NCBI RefSeq assembly: GCF_023273875.1
Contig: NZ_CP096882.1
Span: 4,712,001-4,776,000, forward strand
Direction: 5' to 3'
DNA: 64,000 nt
From: Pseudarthrobacter sp. SSS035
GTDB lineage: Bacteria; Actinomycetota; Actinomycetes; Actinomycetales; Micrococcaceae
In this document: in pieces, positions 24,950 to 34,217 of the stretch
Layout: every line of letters starts with the position of its first letter
How positions within the stretch are numbered: the first letter of the stretch is position 1
Program-made: the position numbers and the translations under genes
Notes under the pieces: generated by a model
What the model was told of the DNA's origin: nothing
Databases searched by the model: none
What the model saw: the letters and a program-made list of their open reading frames with translations, nothing else

Positions 24950-25963
24950 TCAACGCCCCGTTCCGGCGACGGCATGCTCATCGATGGCGATGATCTCCTC
25001 AATCGAGAGGACCGGTGCTTCCAGCGCGGCGACGTTTTGTTCCAGCTGGGCGACCGAGCTTGCGCCGATCAGGGCCGAGGTTACTTGGGGGTGGCGCAGG
25101 ACCCAGGTCAGGGCCAGCTGGGCCAGTGTCTGGCCGCGGCCGCTGGCGATGTCGTTGAGGGCCCGTGCACGGCCGAGATAGGTTTCACCGACCCGGCCGT
25201 CGGTGAAGAGATGGCCGGCGGATGCCCGGGAGCCGGTCGGGATGGTGCCATCGAAGTAGCGATCCGTGAGCAGACCCTGCGCTAGCGGGGAGAAGACGAT
25301 GCTCCCCGCACCCACCTCGTCCAGCACCGCCAGCAGGCCGGCTTCGATGTGGCGGTTGAACATGGAGTAGCTCGGCTGGTGGATCAACAGCGGCACCTTG
25401 TGCACGGCCAGCGCTTCGGCGGCGGCCCTGGTCTGTTCCGGCGTGTAGTTCGAGATGCCCACGTACAGGGCCTTGCCTTGCTGGACGGCCGTGGCCAGTG
25501 CTCCCATCGTTTCTTCAATGGGGGTGTCGTGGTCTGGCCGGTGGCTGTAGAAGATGTCGACGTAGTCCAGGCCCATGCGGTTCAGGCTGGCGTTCAGGGA
25601 TGACAGGATGTGCTTGCGGGATCCCCCATCACCGTAGGGGCCGTTGTGCATGGCATGGCCGGCTTTCGTGGAGACGATAATTTCGTCCCGGTAGGGTTTC
25701 AAGTCGTGCGCGAGTAGCTGGCCGAACGTCCGTTCTGCGGATCCGTGCGGCGGGCCGTACCTGTTGGCCAGGTCAAAGTGCGTGACGCCGAGATCGAAGG
25801 CGCGCCGCACGATGGCCCGCTGTGTCTCCAAGGTGCGTGTGTGGCCGAAATTTTGCCATAGCCCGAGGGAAAGGGCAGGCAGTTTCAGCCCGCTGCGTCC
25901 GGCGCGGCGGTAGGTCATGGTGTCGTATCGGTTGTCTGCGGGGATAAAATCCGTGGAAGTCAC
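24950..25963 (-). CDS. YghZ-like aldo/keto reductase, paralogue B
   Basis: Reductase of 337 residues from GTG 25963, the same length as paralogue A at 7872-8885 and nearly identical in most stretches (DTMTYRRAGRSGLKLPALSLGLWQNFGHT, HFDLANRYGPPHGSAE, ISNYTPEQTRAAAEAL, ALIGASSVAQLEQNV). Active-site Asp, Tyr, Lys and His positions are kept. The open frame continues upstream to 26083, but alignment with paralogue A and the AGAGAAAG ribosome site support the GTG. Its natural TGA stop after GTGR shows where the family ends and how little paralogue A lost to its IS. It is followed downstream by the DUF1016 fragment. Confidence 0.9.
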   Translation of the reverse strand: MTSTDFIPADNRYDTMTYRRAGRSGLKLPALSLGLWQNFGHTRTLETQRAIVRRAFDLGVTHFDLANRYGPPHGSAERTFGQLLAHDLKPYRDEIIVSTKAGHAMHNGPYGDGGSRKHILSSLNASLNRMGLDYVDIFYSHRPDHDTPIEETMGALATAVQQGKALYVGISNYTPEQTRAAAEALAVHKVPLLIHQPSYSMFNRHIEAGLLAVLDEVGAGSIVFSPLAQGLLTDRYFDGTIPTGSRASAGHLFTDGRVGETYLGRARALNDIASGRGQTLAQLALTWVLRHPQVTSALIGASSVAQLEQNVAALEAPVLSIEEIIAIDEHAVAGTGR

Positions 25964-26183
25964 TTGCGGGCTTTCTCTAGTCGGTTCATTTCGAGCTTCG
26001 GTGCGACGGGTCTCGTCAAGAGCCGGCTGGCCAGGGGGCAGTCCGCTATTATTCGATGGCGTCATCCAGGCGCCAGTATTCACCCCCGGCGCATCTCAGC
26101 AGGCGAAGGCAAGACAGGAAATGTCACTCATCTGCTATGAGGTTTCTCGACGACGTGAGCCAGACATACTCCGCGGAGATCGG

Positions 26184-26606
26184 TCACCCATATCGCGACC
26201 CAACTCTTCTGCCCTTCCACGTGATCGCGTGTTCTGTCCATCTCCAGACTTGTGGTCCGGCGATCAGGCGTCCCTCGTAGGAACCGATGGACGTGCATGT
26301 GGGTTCCGATTCAAGATCCCAGTCCTGGAAGGTGGCCACATAGTGTGCGCGGCTTCCCGAGAGTTTGACCCCGATGTTGCTGACGGTTTGGACCGTGCTC
26401 CGTCTTCGGTCTTCGAACCGGTCGATTATCCCCTCAGGACCGGGGTCCGTGCTTGAGTGGATGTCCCGCCCAAACCGGATGTCCACACCCCGAATCAGTT
26501 CGCCCATGAGGTCCTCGTCACGGGTGGATATGGCCAGTGCGAAGGCTGAAAGAAGATTCTCGACATGGTGCCGGATAATCGCATGAGTGCTGCCCGCTGT
26601 TTCCAT
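26184..26606 (-). CDS. SnoaL-like / NTF2-fold small protein
   Basis: About 140 residues with the cone-shaped NTF2-like fold pattern: HVENLLSAFALAISTRDEDLMGELIRG near the start, then RAHYVATFQDWDLESEPTCTSIGSYEGRLIAGPQVWRWTEHAITW at the end. Such proteins are isomerases, hydrolases or ligand carriers, and no catalytic residues can be assigned. Start ATG 26606 is chosen because of GAGGCAGGGC before it; an upstream ATG at 26627 is an alternative. It is the last gene of the ThuA operon on the minus strand. A much longer open frame on this strand, reaching 27281, is an artefact overlapping ThuA. Confidence 0.6.
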   Translation of the reverse strand: METAGSTHAIIRHHVENLLSAFALAISTRDEDLMGELIRGVDIRFGRDIHSSTDPGPEGIIDRFEDRRRSTVQTVSNIGVKLSGSRAHYVATFQDWDLESEPTCTSIGSYEGRLIAGPQVWRWTEHAITWKGRRVGSRYG

Positions 26607-26901
26607 GCCCTGCCTCACAGAAGACATGGCAACGCCAGCAGCATCGGAATCGTCCGCGACGTTCCAAGGCGGCCTCTTGCCGTCCATTCCGACGACCATA
26701 TTCTGGGCTGGAGGAGTGTCCCTAACGGAGGATGTGGGCCGAAGCATGTCGTTCGATTCCTGCCAGTGCATGGTTATCGGGACGGTTGAGGTGGATCGAG
26801 TGCAGGCGGACGTCGACGAGGTGGGTCTGCCTCGCCCAATGTCTGTTCCGCGCCAGTGCCAGAGCAGCGGGCCTTCGACGTCGGCACGGCTTGGTGCCGG
26901 T
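26607..26901 (-). other. 295-base gap in the ThuA operon without a recognised gene
   Basis: The minus strand is open through this gap in the frame of the SnoaL-like gene, but the encoded residues show no family pattern. It may be a spacer, or an N-terminal extension of the SnoaL-like protein. Confidence 0.35.
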
Positions 26902-27726
26902 TCACTCCAAGAGATCGTGGCCTGCGACCATCCGACGGATGGCCGGGTTCGGTACCGAAGTGAATTCCGAACCGATGTGCCGGCCAGGTTGCGCCATGCG
27001 GGTGGTATGCACGGGAGAGGGCAGCGAGCGAGCCCTGGCGGGTGCTGCCCACTGGACGGCGTTGGCCAGGACTTGCCGGATCTGCTGACGGTAGTAGATG
27101 GGGTAGTTCTGATCGCCCGGGCTGAAGTAGAAGATCTTTCCGTTGCCGCGGGTGAACGTGACGCCGGAGCGGAAGACCTCTCCTCCCTCGAAGGAACTAA
27201 TGAAAACGAGCTCATCGGGGGTTGGGATGTCGAAGAATTCGCCGTAGGTTTCGTGCCCTTCGATGACGATAGGCACATCAATCCCGGCGGCGATGGGGTG
27301 GTGGGGGGCTGTCGTCCAGACCAGTTCGCGGTCGCCGTCGTTGCGCCACTGCAGCGAGCAGGTGGTACCCATCAAGCGGATGAAGATCTTGGAAAAGTGT
27401 CCTGAGTGCAGCACTATCAGGCCCATGCCGGCGAGGACGTGGCGTTGCACCCTTTCGACCACACTGTCAGATACCTGGTCGTGGGCCCGGTGTCCCCACC
27501 ACAGGAGGACATCGGTATTGGCCAGGACGTCATCCGTCAGACCATGCTCGGGATCTGCCAGGGTGGCGGTCCGGATTTCGGCCCGGGATCCGAGAACCGT
27601 CCCGAGGCCTTCGGCGATTGCCCCGTGGATGCCGTGGGGGTAGATCGCTGCGATCTCCGGCTGCGAAGTCTCGTGCACGTACTCGTTCCACACCGTGATC
27701 CGGAGCGGTGTTGCGGTGGATGTCAT
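26902..27726 (-). CDS. ThuA-domain protein (trehalose-utilisation / keto-sugar family)
   Basis: Class I glutamine-amidotransferase-like fold protein of 274 residues. ThuA landmarks are [29 protein letters not shown], then [51 protein letters not shown] and [13 protein letters not shown]. ThuA in rhizobia works with the dehydrogenase ThuB on trehalose and related disaccharides, producing and handling 3-keto sugars; the same role is suggested here by Gfo/Idh and TIM-barrel isomerase genes in the operon. ATG 27726 has AAGGAG nine bases before it. A decayed paralogue lies at 52980-53750. The gene starts just after the GH63 stop. Confidence 0.88.
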   Translation of the reverse strand: MTSTATPLRITVWNEYVHETSQPEIAAIYPHGIHGAIAEGLGTVLGSRAEIRTATLADPEHGLTDDVLANTDVLLWWGHRAHDQVSDSVVERVQRHVLAGMGLIVLHSGHFSKIFIRLMGTTCSLQWRNDGDRELVWTTAPHHPIAAGIDVPIVIEGHETYGEFFDIPTPDELVFISSFEGGEVFRSGVTFTRGNGKIFYFSPGDQNYPIYYRQQIRQVLANAVQWAAPARARSLPSPVHTTRMAQPGRHIGSEFTSVPNPAIRRMVAGHDLLE

Positions 27727-27730
27727 GCTG

Positions 27731-29017
27731 TCAGTCTCCTTCGAGAAGTCGGTTTTGCAGGTCCAGGCACAGTGCGGCTGTCCAGCTGAAGAGACGGGTT
27801 CCATGGGGTTCGCCGGTGTGCGGGTCGACGTATTCAGGGAAGTCATTGTTGCCGGCGATCTCGGCCAGGGACTCTGCGAGGGCATGAGCGTCTGCTGTGG
27901 CTCCGCGGGTATTCAGCGCTTCCACCAGCAGCCATGCGGTGTTGAACCAGGACGGTCCGCGCCAGTACCTCGATGAGTCGAACGTCGGAGCGAGGAGGTC
28001 GTGGCTTGGGACGAGGCGGGACTCCCCGAGCCCGAAGTGCGGGCCGCGCAAGAGTGCTTCCAGCTCGTCCCCGTGGCCTATTCCCGGCAACAGCAGCGGC
28101 AGGAGGCCGGATACCGTTCTGTATTTCTGTGTGTCCCACGTTATGGCGTCGCGGGCAACATAGGTGCCGAGATCCGCGTCCCACAGCGACTCGAGGGCTA
28201 CCGCGATGTCCCGGGCGCGCCCGGGATGGTCGTACGCGGGAACACAGCCCAGTTCGTCGGCGATGACTGCCAAGGCAAGCTCGGATCGTGCCCAGAGAGC
28301 GTTGAAGGCTGGGTCTTCGACACGAAATGGGCAAGCTTTGTCCGAATCGTCGCAGTCGGCATCACGGTACGTCGCCGCAATGTAAAGGTACTTGTCGTAT
28401 TCCCTGTTCGAAGGACGTTCCGTTGCGTCGGCGTGCTCCAGGTCCGGACGCGGGATGTCCTGTCCGAAAGATCCGGCCACGTTTTCCAAAGGCGCGTCCC
28501 AGTAGGGTGAATTGTCCATCCCGCTCTCCCACGGATGCACCACGGCGGCCAGACCGGACGCGAGCGAGCGGCGGCGTGTGTACAGGTACTGATGCCAGGC
28601 CACGAGACGCGGGTAGGCTCGTTCCAAGAAACGGCGCCGGCGGGACTCCACGGGGTCAGCCTGATGGACCAAAAGCGTGGCCCAGGCATGGTTTGGCGGC
28701 TGCACCAGCCCTGCTGTGGGAACGCCAGGGGATCCGGGAATGCGGTCGCTACGCCAAAACGCAGCACCGGGAGAATAATCGTCCCGTGCCGGGTCGAAGA
28801 CGATCTGCGGGAGCCGCCCGTCATCCCATTGGGCACTGAACAGGGAGTCCAGTTCCTGCTGGGCGCGGCGAGGGGAAATGTGCCGCAGGCCGATGGCGAT
28901 GAAGGCCGAGTCCCAACTCCACTGGTGGGGGTAGAGGCCGCCCGCCGGTACCGTGTGGCGGCCTCTCCAGTTCTGCACCAGCACGGCCGTTGCGGCAGAG
29001 GACACCGCATCGTTCAT
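27731..29017 (-). CDS. GH63-type glycoside hydrolase (mannosylglycerate hydrolase-like)
   Basis: An (alpha/alpha)6-barrel hydrolase of 428 residues. Motifs are [33 protein letters not shown], then [14 protein letters not shown] with the likely catalytic Asp, [11 protein letters not shown], and [15 protein letters not shown]. Bacterial members of this group hydrolyse mannosylglycerate, glucosylglycerate or alpha-glucosides. The partner acid/base cannot be placed with certainty. No signal peptide is seen. Start ATG overlaps the isomerase stop (ATGA), so it is inside an operon. A second, divergent member lies at 57305-58498 and belongs to another operon. Confidence 0.85.
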   Translation of the reverse strand: MNDAVSSAATAVLVQNWRGRHTVPAGGLYPHQWSWDSAFIAIGLRHISPRRAQQELDSLFSAQWDDGRLPQIVFDPARDDYSPGAAFWRSDRIPGSPGVPTAGLVQPPNHAWATLLVHQADPVESRRRRFLERAYPRLVAWHQYLYTRRRSLASGLAAVVHPWESGMDNSPYWDAPLENVAGSFGQDIPRPDLEHADATERPSNREYDKYLYIAATYRDADCDDSDKACPFRVEDPAFNALWARSELALAVIADELGCVPAYDHPGRARDIAVALESLWDADLGTYVARDAITWDTQKYRTVSGLLPLLLPGIGHGDELEALLRGPHFGLGESRLVPSHDLLAPTFDSSRYWRGPSWFNTAWLLVEALNTRGATADAHALAESLAEIAGNNDFPEYVDPHTGEPHGTRLFSWTAALCLDLQNRLLEGD

Positions 29018-29811
29018 AGGAACCGCCGCAGCAGGACCGGGCTCGCCGGCAGGACGTCCTGTGCCGGGCCCGACAACCGGCTCTCCAGGGCAATGGGCCC
29101 GTCATAGCCGATGGCGCGGATCGTGGAGCCGAATAGTGCCCAATCGATGTGGCCCGAGCCCGGTTCCAGACGGTTGGAGTCACTGGCCTGGACGTGTCCG
29201 ATGTAGGGTCCGGCGGCCAGCAGTGCTGCGGCAGGGTCTGCTTCCTCGATGTTCATGTGATAGGTGTCTGCAGCGACCTTCACGGAATCGAGGCCAATCT
29301 CCTTGATCAGGGAGACGGCGTCGTCCAGCCGGCGGACCATGTGATTTTCATACCGGTTCAGCGGTTCCAGGTACAGTTCCACCCCCAGGGTAGCGGCGTG
29401 GGCTCCTACCTGGCCCAGCCCGTCAATGAGGACCTTCCGGTCCTCTTCGGTGCTGCGCGGAGAGACGAAAGGAGGAAGCCGATCCGAAAACATCCCGTAC
29501 GAGGCCGGCGTCATCGCTCCCCGCCCGCCGATTTCCGCCATGACGTCCAACAGCGATTTCATCTGCACAATCGCGTCCTGGCGTTGTTCGGCGTCGAACG
29601 CGCCGATGAAATGCATCATCTCGACGCAGACTGTCGGCATGGGGATTCCCCTCGCTGCCGCCCTCCGCAGTTCGGGCAGCCGCTCCCGGAATCCGAAGTC
29701 CCCCTTGCCGCGCAGCTCGATGCCATCGAAGCCCCACTCCTGCGCGATATCCCACTTCTCCTCCATGGACTCGCCCGGCAGGTGCTGTTCCTGCACGCAG
29801 ATCATATTCAT
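29014..29811 (-). CDS. TIM-barrel sugar isomerase/epimerase (xylose isomerase-like, AP endonuclease 2 family)
   Basis: Protein of 265 residues with metal-binding signatures: VELYLEPLNRYENH (Glu), VKVAADTYHMNIEE (Asp, His), IGHVQASDSNRLEPGSGHIDW and the last-strand Glu in IALESR. These form the divalent-metal site of sugar 2- or 3-epimerases and related keto-sugar enzymes. Members include D-psicose/tagatose epimerase, hydroxypyruvate isomerase, and proteins acting on 3-keto sugars. The operon context (ThuA, Gfo/Idh, MDR dehydrogenase) favours a keto-sugar substrate. It lies between the MDR and GH63 genes, with an ATGA overlap to the latter. Confidence 0.87.
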   Translation of the reverse strand: MNMICVQEQHLPGESMEEKWDIAQEWGFDGIELRGKGDFGFRERLPELRRAAARGIPMPTVCVEMMHFIGAFDAEQRQDAIVQMKSLLDVMAEIGGRGAMTPASYGMFSDRLPPFVSPRSTEEDRKVLIDGLGQVGAHAATLGVELYLEPLNRYENHMVRRLDDAVSLIKEIGLDSVKVAADTYHMNIEEADPAAALLAAGPYIGHVQASDSNRLEPGSGHIDWALFGSTIRAIGYDGPIALESRLSGPAQDVLPASPVLLRRFL

Positions 29812-29891
29812 TTATTTCTCCAAGAATCGTTGGGTGCTTGAAATTGTTTTCCGGCATCCGGGATGCCCGCTGCACGCGTGCCGCGGCCGCA

Positions 29892-30956
29892 TCACGATGC
29901 TCCGGGCCCTGGCTCTGCCCCATCACAGCTCAAGACCACCTGGAGGGCATCCCGGGGATTCCCGTCCAGCATCTCGAATGCCCGTGCGGCTTCTTCCAGC
30001 GGTATGGTGTGGGAAATGAGCTCTGTCAGCTTGAGCCGGCCTGAGACTCCGAGATCGATGACGGTCCTGTTCAGCCGGTACCTGTCCCAGCGGTGCTGCA
30101 GCGATGGTGCCGGCCCTGAAATCTGGGATGAGACAACCTGGACGCGGTTCATATGGAATTCCTCACCCAGGCGCAGGCCCACGCCGTCGCCCTGCAGAAA
30201 CCCCGCGGCACAGACGCGCGAGCTATAGGCCACCGAGCGGATCGCCTCATGCAGCGCACGGTAGTTTCCCGAAATCTCCAGACAGACGTCCGCGCCCCGG
30301 CCTCCGGTAAGTTCCCGGATTTTTGTGGCGGTGTCGCCATCTGACGGGTCCAGGACGACGTCAGCGCCAAGGTCCTTGGCCAGCTGACGGCGCTGTTCGA
30401 TGCCGTCGACGGCTATGACACGGGCGCCGTTGAGTCGTGCCAGCTGGGCGACGATTTGGCCGGGAACGCCCAGGCCGAACACCGCGACGGTTTCACCGAT
30501 GTGGATGTCTGCATCGAGGACAACGTTCAGCGCAACGGCCCCGATGTGGGAAAAAATGCCGATCCGGGGGTCGGCGTCGCGGTCCAAAATCCGCGCCGCA
30601 GCGTATTCCTCGGTCTGTACGGTGGATGTCCTGTGGCCCCAGATGCCCCAGATGCGGTCTCCCACTGCGACGTTGGTGACGTCGGCGCCAATCTCTACCA
30701 CCTCTCCGACCTCTTCGTAGCCCACGCCGTCCAACGGATAGCTAAGTGAGGAAGTGCCATCGACGAAGAGTTTGTGCTCTTTGTTCCACTGCTTGCTCAG
30801 GTAGGGGCTGGTGCCGCGGTACGACGTCAGCTCGGTACCTGCGGAGATGCCGGTGAACAGTGTCCGCAGCCGCACCTCCTGGCTTCCCAGGGGCGGGTCG
30901 GGTTCGCTGATTACCTCTGCGACCCGGGGCGAAGTGAAACTGACCATGGAACCCAT
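29892..30956 (-). CDS. medium-chain dehydrogenase (BchC-like, without structural zinc)
   Basis: NAD(P)-dependent MDR protein of 354 residues. The GroES-like N-domain has LFTGISAGTELTSYRG, where the catalytic zinc Cys of classical alcohol dehydrogenases is replaced by Ser/Ala. The four-Cys structural zinc loop is also absent. The nucleotide site is VAVFGLGVPGQIVAQLARL followed by VIAVDGIEQRR. This combination is typical of the BchC / bi-domain oxidoreductase-like branch found with sugar genes. It may oxidise a sugar hydroxyl or reduce a keto sugar. It lies 84 bases downstream of the permease gene of the second importer, same strand. Confidence 0.85.
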   Translation of the reverse strand: MGSMVSFTSPRVAEVISEPDPPLGSQEVRLRTLFTGISAGTELTSYRGTSPYLSKQWNKEHKLFVDGTSSLSYPLDGVGYEEVGEVVEIGADVTNVAVGDRIWGIWGHRTSTVQTEEYAAARILDRDADPRIGIFSHIGAVALNVVLDADIHIGETVAVFGLGVPGQIVAQLARLNGARVIAVDGIEQRRQLAKDLGADVVLDPSDGDTATKIRELTGGRGADVCLEISGNYRALHEAIRSVAYSSRVCAAGFLQGDGVGLRLGEEFHMNRVQVVSSQISGPAPSLQHRWDRYRLNRTVIDLGVSGRLKLTELISHTIPLEEAARAFEMLDGNPRDALQVVLSCDGAEPGPGAS

Positions 30957-31040
30957 ATTGAAGATCTCCTTGCGATCGCTTTGAGCGAGTCGTCTTGTTT
31001 AAAGTTGGTGTACGGAACGGGCCGACCGGGCCCTGTGTTG

Positions 31041-31952
31041 TCAGCCTTTGACGGCGCCGGAGATGAAGCCGGCGGCGACCTGGCGTTGCATGACCAGGAA
31101 GAGGACGATGACGGGCAGGATTGTGATCAGGGTGCCGGCGGCCAGCGGGCCTACGTCGATGGACCGGCCGCCGGTGAACTGGTACAGCCCCGTTGTCAGG
31201 GGCCGGAATTCACCGCCCGGCAGGTAGAGCAGCGGGATCAGGAAGTTGTTCCAGTTCTGCAGGAACGTGAAGACGCCCAGGGCCGATGCGCCCGAACCGA
31301 CCAGGGGAAGCATGACCCTGGTGAAAATCTGCCATTCAGAGCATCCGTCGACCCTAGCTGCCTGTTCCAGTTCTGTGGGGAGGTCGGAGAAGAACGCCCG
31401 CATGAAGAACGTTCCGAATGAGACGCCTGTGGAGGTCAGGATCAGGATCGCGCCGCCGAGCGTGTCCAGCAGTGCAAGGCCGCGCAGCTGGAAGTACAGC
31501 GGGATCATGTAGGTGAAAAAGGGGACCAGCAGGCCCAGCACCACCAGGTAGAACGCCACGGACCGTCCCCGGAAGGGCAGCCGGGCGAAGGTGTATCCGG
31601 CCATCGTGGACAGTGCCACGACCAGAAGGGTACTGGGAACGGTAAGCAGCAGGCTGTTGCCCAAATACTCGCCGAAGTGTCCTTCCGTCCAGGCCGTCGT
31701 GATGTTCTCCATGGAGAAGGAGGAGAACAGCGCGAACGGGTCCACGCGCACGTCCGCTTCGGTCTTCAGCGCCGTGGAGACGATCAGGATGACGGGGAAC
31801 AAAGAAATCAGCGCCAGCACGATCAGCAGGGCATGCTTCCCCGCCAGTCCGGCCTTCCGGCGCGGGGTTGTGTCGTTCTCCGCCGGAGCCGGCCGGTCCA
31901 GCGCCCCGGCCAGTTGAAGCCTGTCGCGCTCCGATACTGTGATGTCGCTCAT
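31041..31952 (-). CDS. ABC sugar importer permease (MalG type), duplicate
   Basis: Same 303-residue protein as at 11178-12089, from ATG 31952 overlapping the partner permease (ATGA). The coupling loop ELEQAARVDGCSEWQIFTRV and six membrane segments are unchanged. Here it serves the operon with MDR dehydrogenase, TIM-barrel isomerase, GH63 and ThuA. The absence of any silent change against the other copy points to recent duplication or gene conversion rather than selection on the protein alone. Confidence 0.93.
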   Translation of the reverse strand: MSDITVSERDRLQLAGALDRPAPAENDTTPRRKAGLAGKHALLIVLALISLFPVILIVSTALKTEADVRVDPFALFSSFSMENITTAWTEGHFGEYLGNSLLLTVPSTLLVVALSTMAGYTFARLPFRGRSVAFYLVVLGLLVPFFTYMIPLYFQLRGLALLDTLGGAILILTSTGVSFGTFFMRAFFSDLPTELEQAARVDGCSEWQIFTRVMLPLVGSGASALGVFTFLQNWNNFLIPLLYLPGGEFRPLTTGLYQFTGGRSIDVGPLAAGTLITILPVIVLFLVMQRQVAAGFISGAVKG

Positions 31953-32872
31953 GCGCCTGTTCCTTGCAGTGAGAGTCGTCGTTGCAGCCGGTTCAACAGC
32001 ACCGCGCAGGGAACCGAGAGCGCCGTAATGAGCAGGGCCAGGGTCGTCCCGTAGCTGATGTCGCTGACCTTGAAGGCGCTGCTGTATGCGTAGGTGCCCA
32101 TCACGTTCGTGGCGTTGGCGGGGCCCCCGCCGGTCATGATGAAGATGATGTCGAAGACGCTGAAGCCGCCGACCAGGGTGATCGTGGTAACCATGAGGAA
32201 GACCGGCATGATCTGCGGGAGAATGATGTACCACAGGCGCTGGGCGGCATTTGCGCCATCCAAACGGGAGGCATCGACGAGCTCGGTGTCAACGTTCCGC
32301 AGGGCCGACAGGAAAATAATCAGCACGAAACCGGTCGACGCCCAGATCGCTGTCGCCAGCACGGCGTAGAGTGCCGTGTTTGGGTCTCCGAGCCAACCCG
32401 TGGCCAGATGACCGAAACCCATGCCCTGAAGTGCCTTGTTCAGCCATCCGTTGAGCGGGTCGTAGATCCAACCCCAGACAATGCCGATCGCGATGCCCGG
32501 CAGCACGTAGGGCAGGAAGAACGCCAGGCGATAGAACATATTCCCCCGCCTGACCGACCAAAGAAGCAGTGCCAGGATCAGGCCGATGGCCAGCGGGCCC
32601 ACGGTGCCGATGACGATCCAGATCGCATTGTTGCTCAGGGCGTGCCAGACCTCGGGATCAGTGAACATCCGGGAGTAGTTATCCAGCCCCACGAAGGAAG
32701 GGTTCGGATTAATGCCGTCGAAGTCAACAAACGAATAGTAGATCGCGCTGCCGAGAGGCAGGACAAAGAACACGAGAACCAAAATCATCAGCGGGGTGAT
32801 GAGGGCGATGCCCAGGCGGGTCTGCGCCCGCCTGGTCACCGCCGGCGTCGTCGACAAGATAGTCGAAGTCAT
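31949..32872 (-). CDS. ABC sugar importer permease (MalF type), duplicate
   Basis: Same 307-residue protein as at 12086-13009, with coupling loop DASRLDGANAAQRLWYIILP. It begins two bases after the second binding-protein stop. It must accept a binding protein whose N-terminal 390 or so residues differ from that of the galactoside system. No ATPase gene is nearby, so a shared ATPase is expected. Confidence 0.93.
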   Translation of the reverse strand: MTSTILSTTPAVTRRAQTRLGIALITPLMILVLVFFVLPLGSAIYYSFVDFDGINPNPSFVGLDNYSRMFTDPEVWHALSNNAIWIVIGTVGPLAIGLILALLLWSVRRGNMFYRLAFFLPYVLPGIAIGIVWGWIYDPLNGWLNKALQGMGFGHLATGWLGDPNTALYAVLATAIWASTGFVLIIFLSALRNVDTELVDASRLDGANAAQRLWYIILPQIMPVFLMVTTITLVGGFSVFDIIFIMTGGGPANATNVMGTYAYSSAFKVSDISYGTTLALLITALSVPCAVLLNRLQRRLSLQGTGA

Positions 32873-32873
32873 C

Positions 32874-34163
32874 TCATTTGCTTTCTGCGGCAGACTTCTC
32901 GAACGCCGTCTGGAGCTCCTGGGCCACCTGCTCGGACGACTTCTGCCCGGTCAACAACCCCTGGAAACCATCCCACATCGCCTGGTTGAACACGTCGGTG
33001 CTCAGCGTGTCGATGCTGTAGCCAAACTCGCCTGTGCCATCTGCAATCTTGGCGGTATCCTCCACAACCTGAGCGAACAGAGGCGAGGCCTTAACTCCGG
33101 ATGTGTCGACAGGGAACGCCGGAATTGCATGCACTTCTTCTATTTGCCAGCGTCCGTGTTCCGGGGTCTGCAGGTAGTCGAGGAATTTCAGCGCTGATTC
33201 GCTCTTCTTGGTCTGGGCGGAAACGAATGTGCCAGACCCGAGGCCTGCACTGAAAGCGCCACTGTCGTTGTCACCTGGGAAGGGGATGAACCCAACGTCA
33301 AACTGGGCGTTCTGCTGCACACCCGTGATGAGCCAGCTTCCCGTCGCTGTCATGGCGGCCTTGCCTGAATAGAAAAGGGCATTGCCATTGTCGTAGGACA
33401 CAGCCGTCGGCGAGGGCGTCAGGTACGAACTCTTGTTCAGCTGGTTCCAGGCATCGAGTGCGGCGACCACGTCCGGCGATGTCCATGGTGTCGTTCCGTC
33501 AAGCAGGTCACTCATGCCCTTTGACCCGGCCCGGCTGGCCAGGGCCATGCTCAACAAATGCCCTCCCTGCCATCCTTCCTTGTCGCTGACAGCGAGCGGC
33601 ACGATGCCGGCATCTTTAATGGTTTTCGCTGCCGCCTGCAGATCAGCGAAGTTCTTGGGCTCAGAAATGCCCAGTCGGGAGAACATTTCCTTGTTGTAGA
33701 AGACGCCCAGTTCCTGGATCAGGTCGGGGACGCCGACGGTCTTGCCGTCGAAGGTCACACGGTCCTTGGCGAAGTCGTAGATTTTCCAGTTGCGGGTCTT
33801 GTACGCGTCGGTTAGATCATAAAGGAGGCCGGATTTGGCCAGGGCACCCGCGAAACCGGGCCCCGTGTCGTAGTTGAAGACGTCCGGGCCATCCCCGGAC
33901 CGGAGCTGGGTTTGCAGGACGGTGCGGAGCTGATCGGTGGGCAGAACGTCGAGTTTGACGCTGATGCCCGACTGCTCCTCAAACTTCTTCACGTCAGCCT
34001 TGAGCAGCTCCAGATCCTCAGGCGCTTCCGGCTGACCGAGCAGGTAACGGATCTGCTTGGCATCGGCGTTGCCGGAGCTGGGAGCACCGCCGGTGCAGCC
34101 GGTCAGGGCCAACGCCAGGACTGCCGCCACCACCGCCGCCGATTTGACTGGGGTTTTTATCAC
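32874..34163 (-). CDS. ABC importer sugar-binding lipoprotein (second system)
   Basis: Family 1 solute-binding lipoprotein of 429 residues, paralogue of 13011-14303. The lipobox is LTGC with Cys23. Corresponding blocks are GDGPDVFNYDTGPGF, GVFYNKEMFSRLGI, KEGWQGGHLLSMAL and FYSGKAAMTATGSWL. Start is GTG 34163 with AAGGAAG six bases before it. Substitutions spread over the whole protein except the last 35 or so residues, which are identical to the paralogue because they lie in the repeat. Ligand is unknown; the neighbouring GH63 suggests an alpha-glucoside or glycosylglycerate. The Gfo/Idh gene lies 54 bases upstream. Confidence 0.92.
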   Translation of the reverse strand: MIKTPVKSAAVVAAVLALALTGCTGGAPSSGNADAKQIRYLLGQPEAPEDLELLKADVKKFEEQSGISVKLDVLPTDQLRTVLQTQLRSGDGPDVFNYDTGPGFAGALAKSGLLYDLTDAYKTRNWKIYDFAKDRVTFDGKTVGVPDLIQELGVFYNKEMFSRLGISEPKNFADLQAAAKTIKDAGIVPLAVSDKEGWQGGHLLSMALASRAGSKGMSDLLDGTTPWTSPDVVAALDAWNQLNKSSYLTPSPTAVSYDNGNALFYSGKAAMTATGSWLITGVQQNAQFDVGFIPFPGDNDSGAFSAGLGSGTFVSAQTKKSESALKFLDYLQTPEHGRWQIEEVHAIPAFPVDTSGVKASPLFAQVVEDTAKIADGTGEFGYSIDTLSTDVFNQAMWDGFQGLLTGQKSSEQVAQELQTAFEKSAAESK

Positions 34164-34217
34164 TTGACTTCCTTGTCTTAACTGTTGATTGCTGAATGAC
34201 GATTGTTGGTCGCCGGA

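Larger units (their letters stand above)
31035..32978 (-). repeat. 1,944-bp direct repeat, copy 2
   Basis: The partner of 11172-13115, with the same gene content and no difference found on reading. It covers the two permease genes and the 3' end of a different binding-protein gene. Downstream of it comes an MDR dehydrogenase gene here, and a KDG kinase gene in copy 1. Confidence 0.9.

Noticed and set aside
26184..27281. 365-codon minus-strand frame joining the SnoaL-like protein to upstream sequence
   Set aside because: Its N-terminal half overlaps the ThuA gene in another frame; only the last 140 codons have a recognisable fold pattern.
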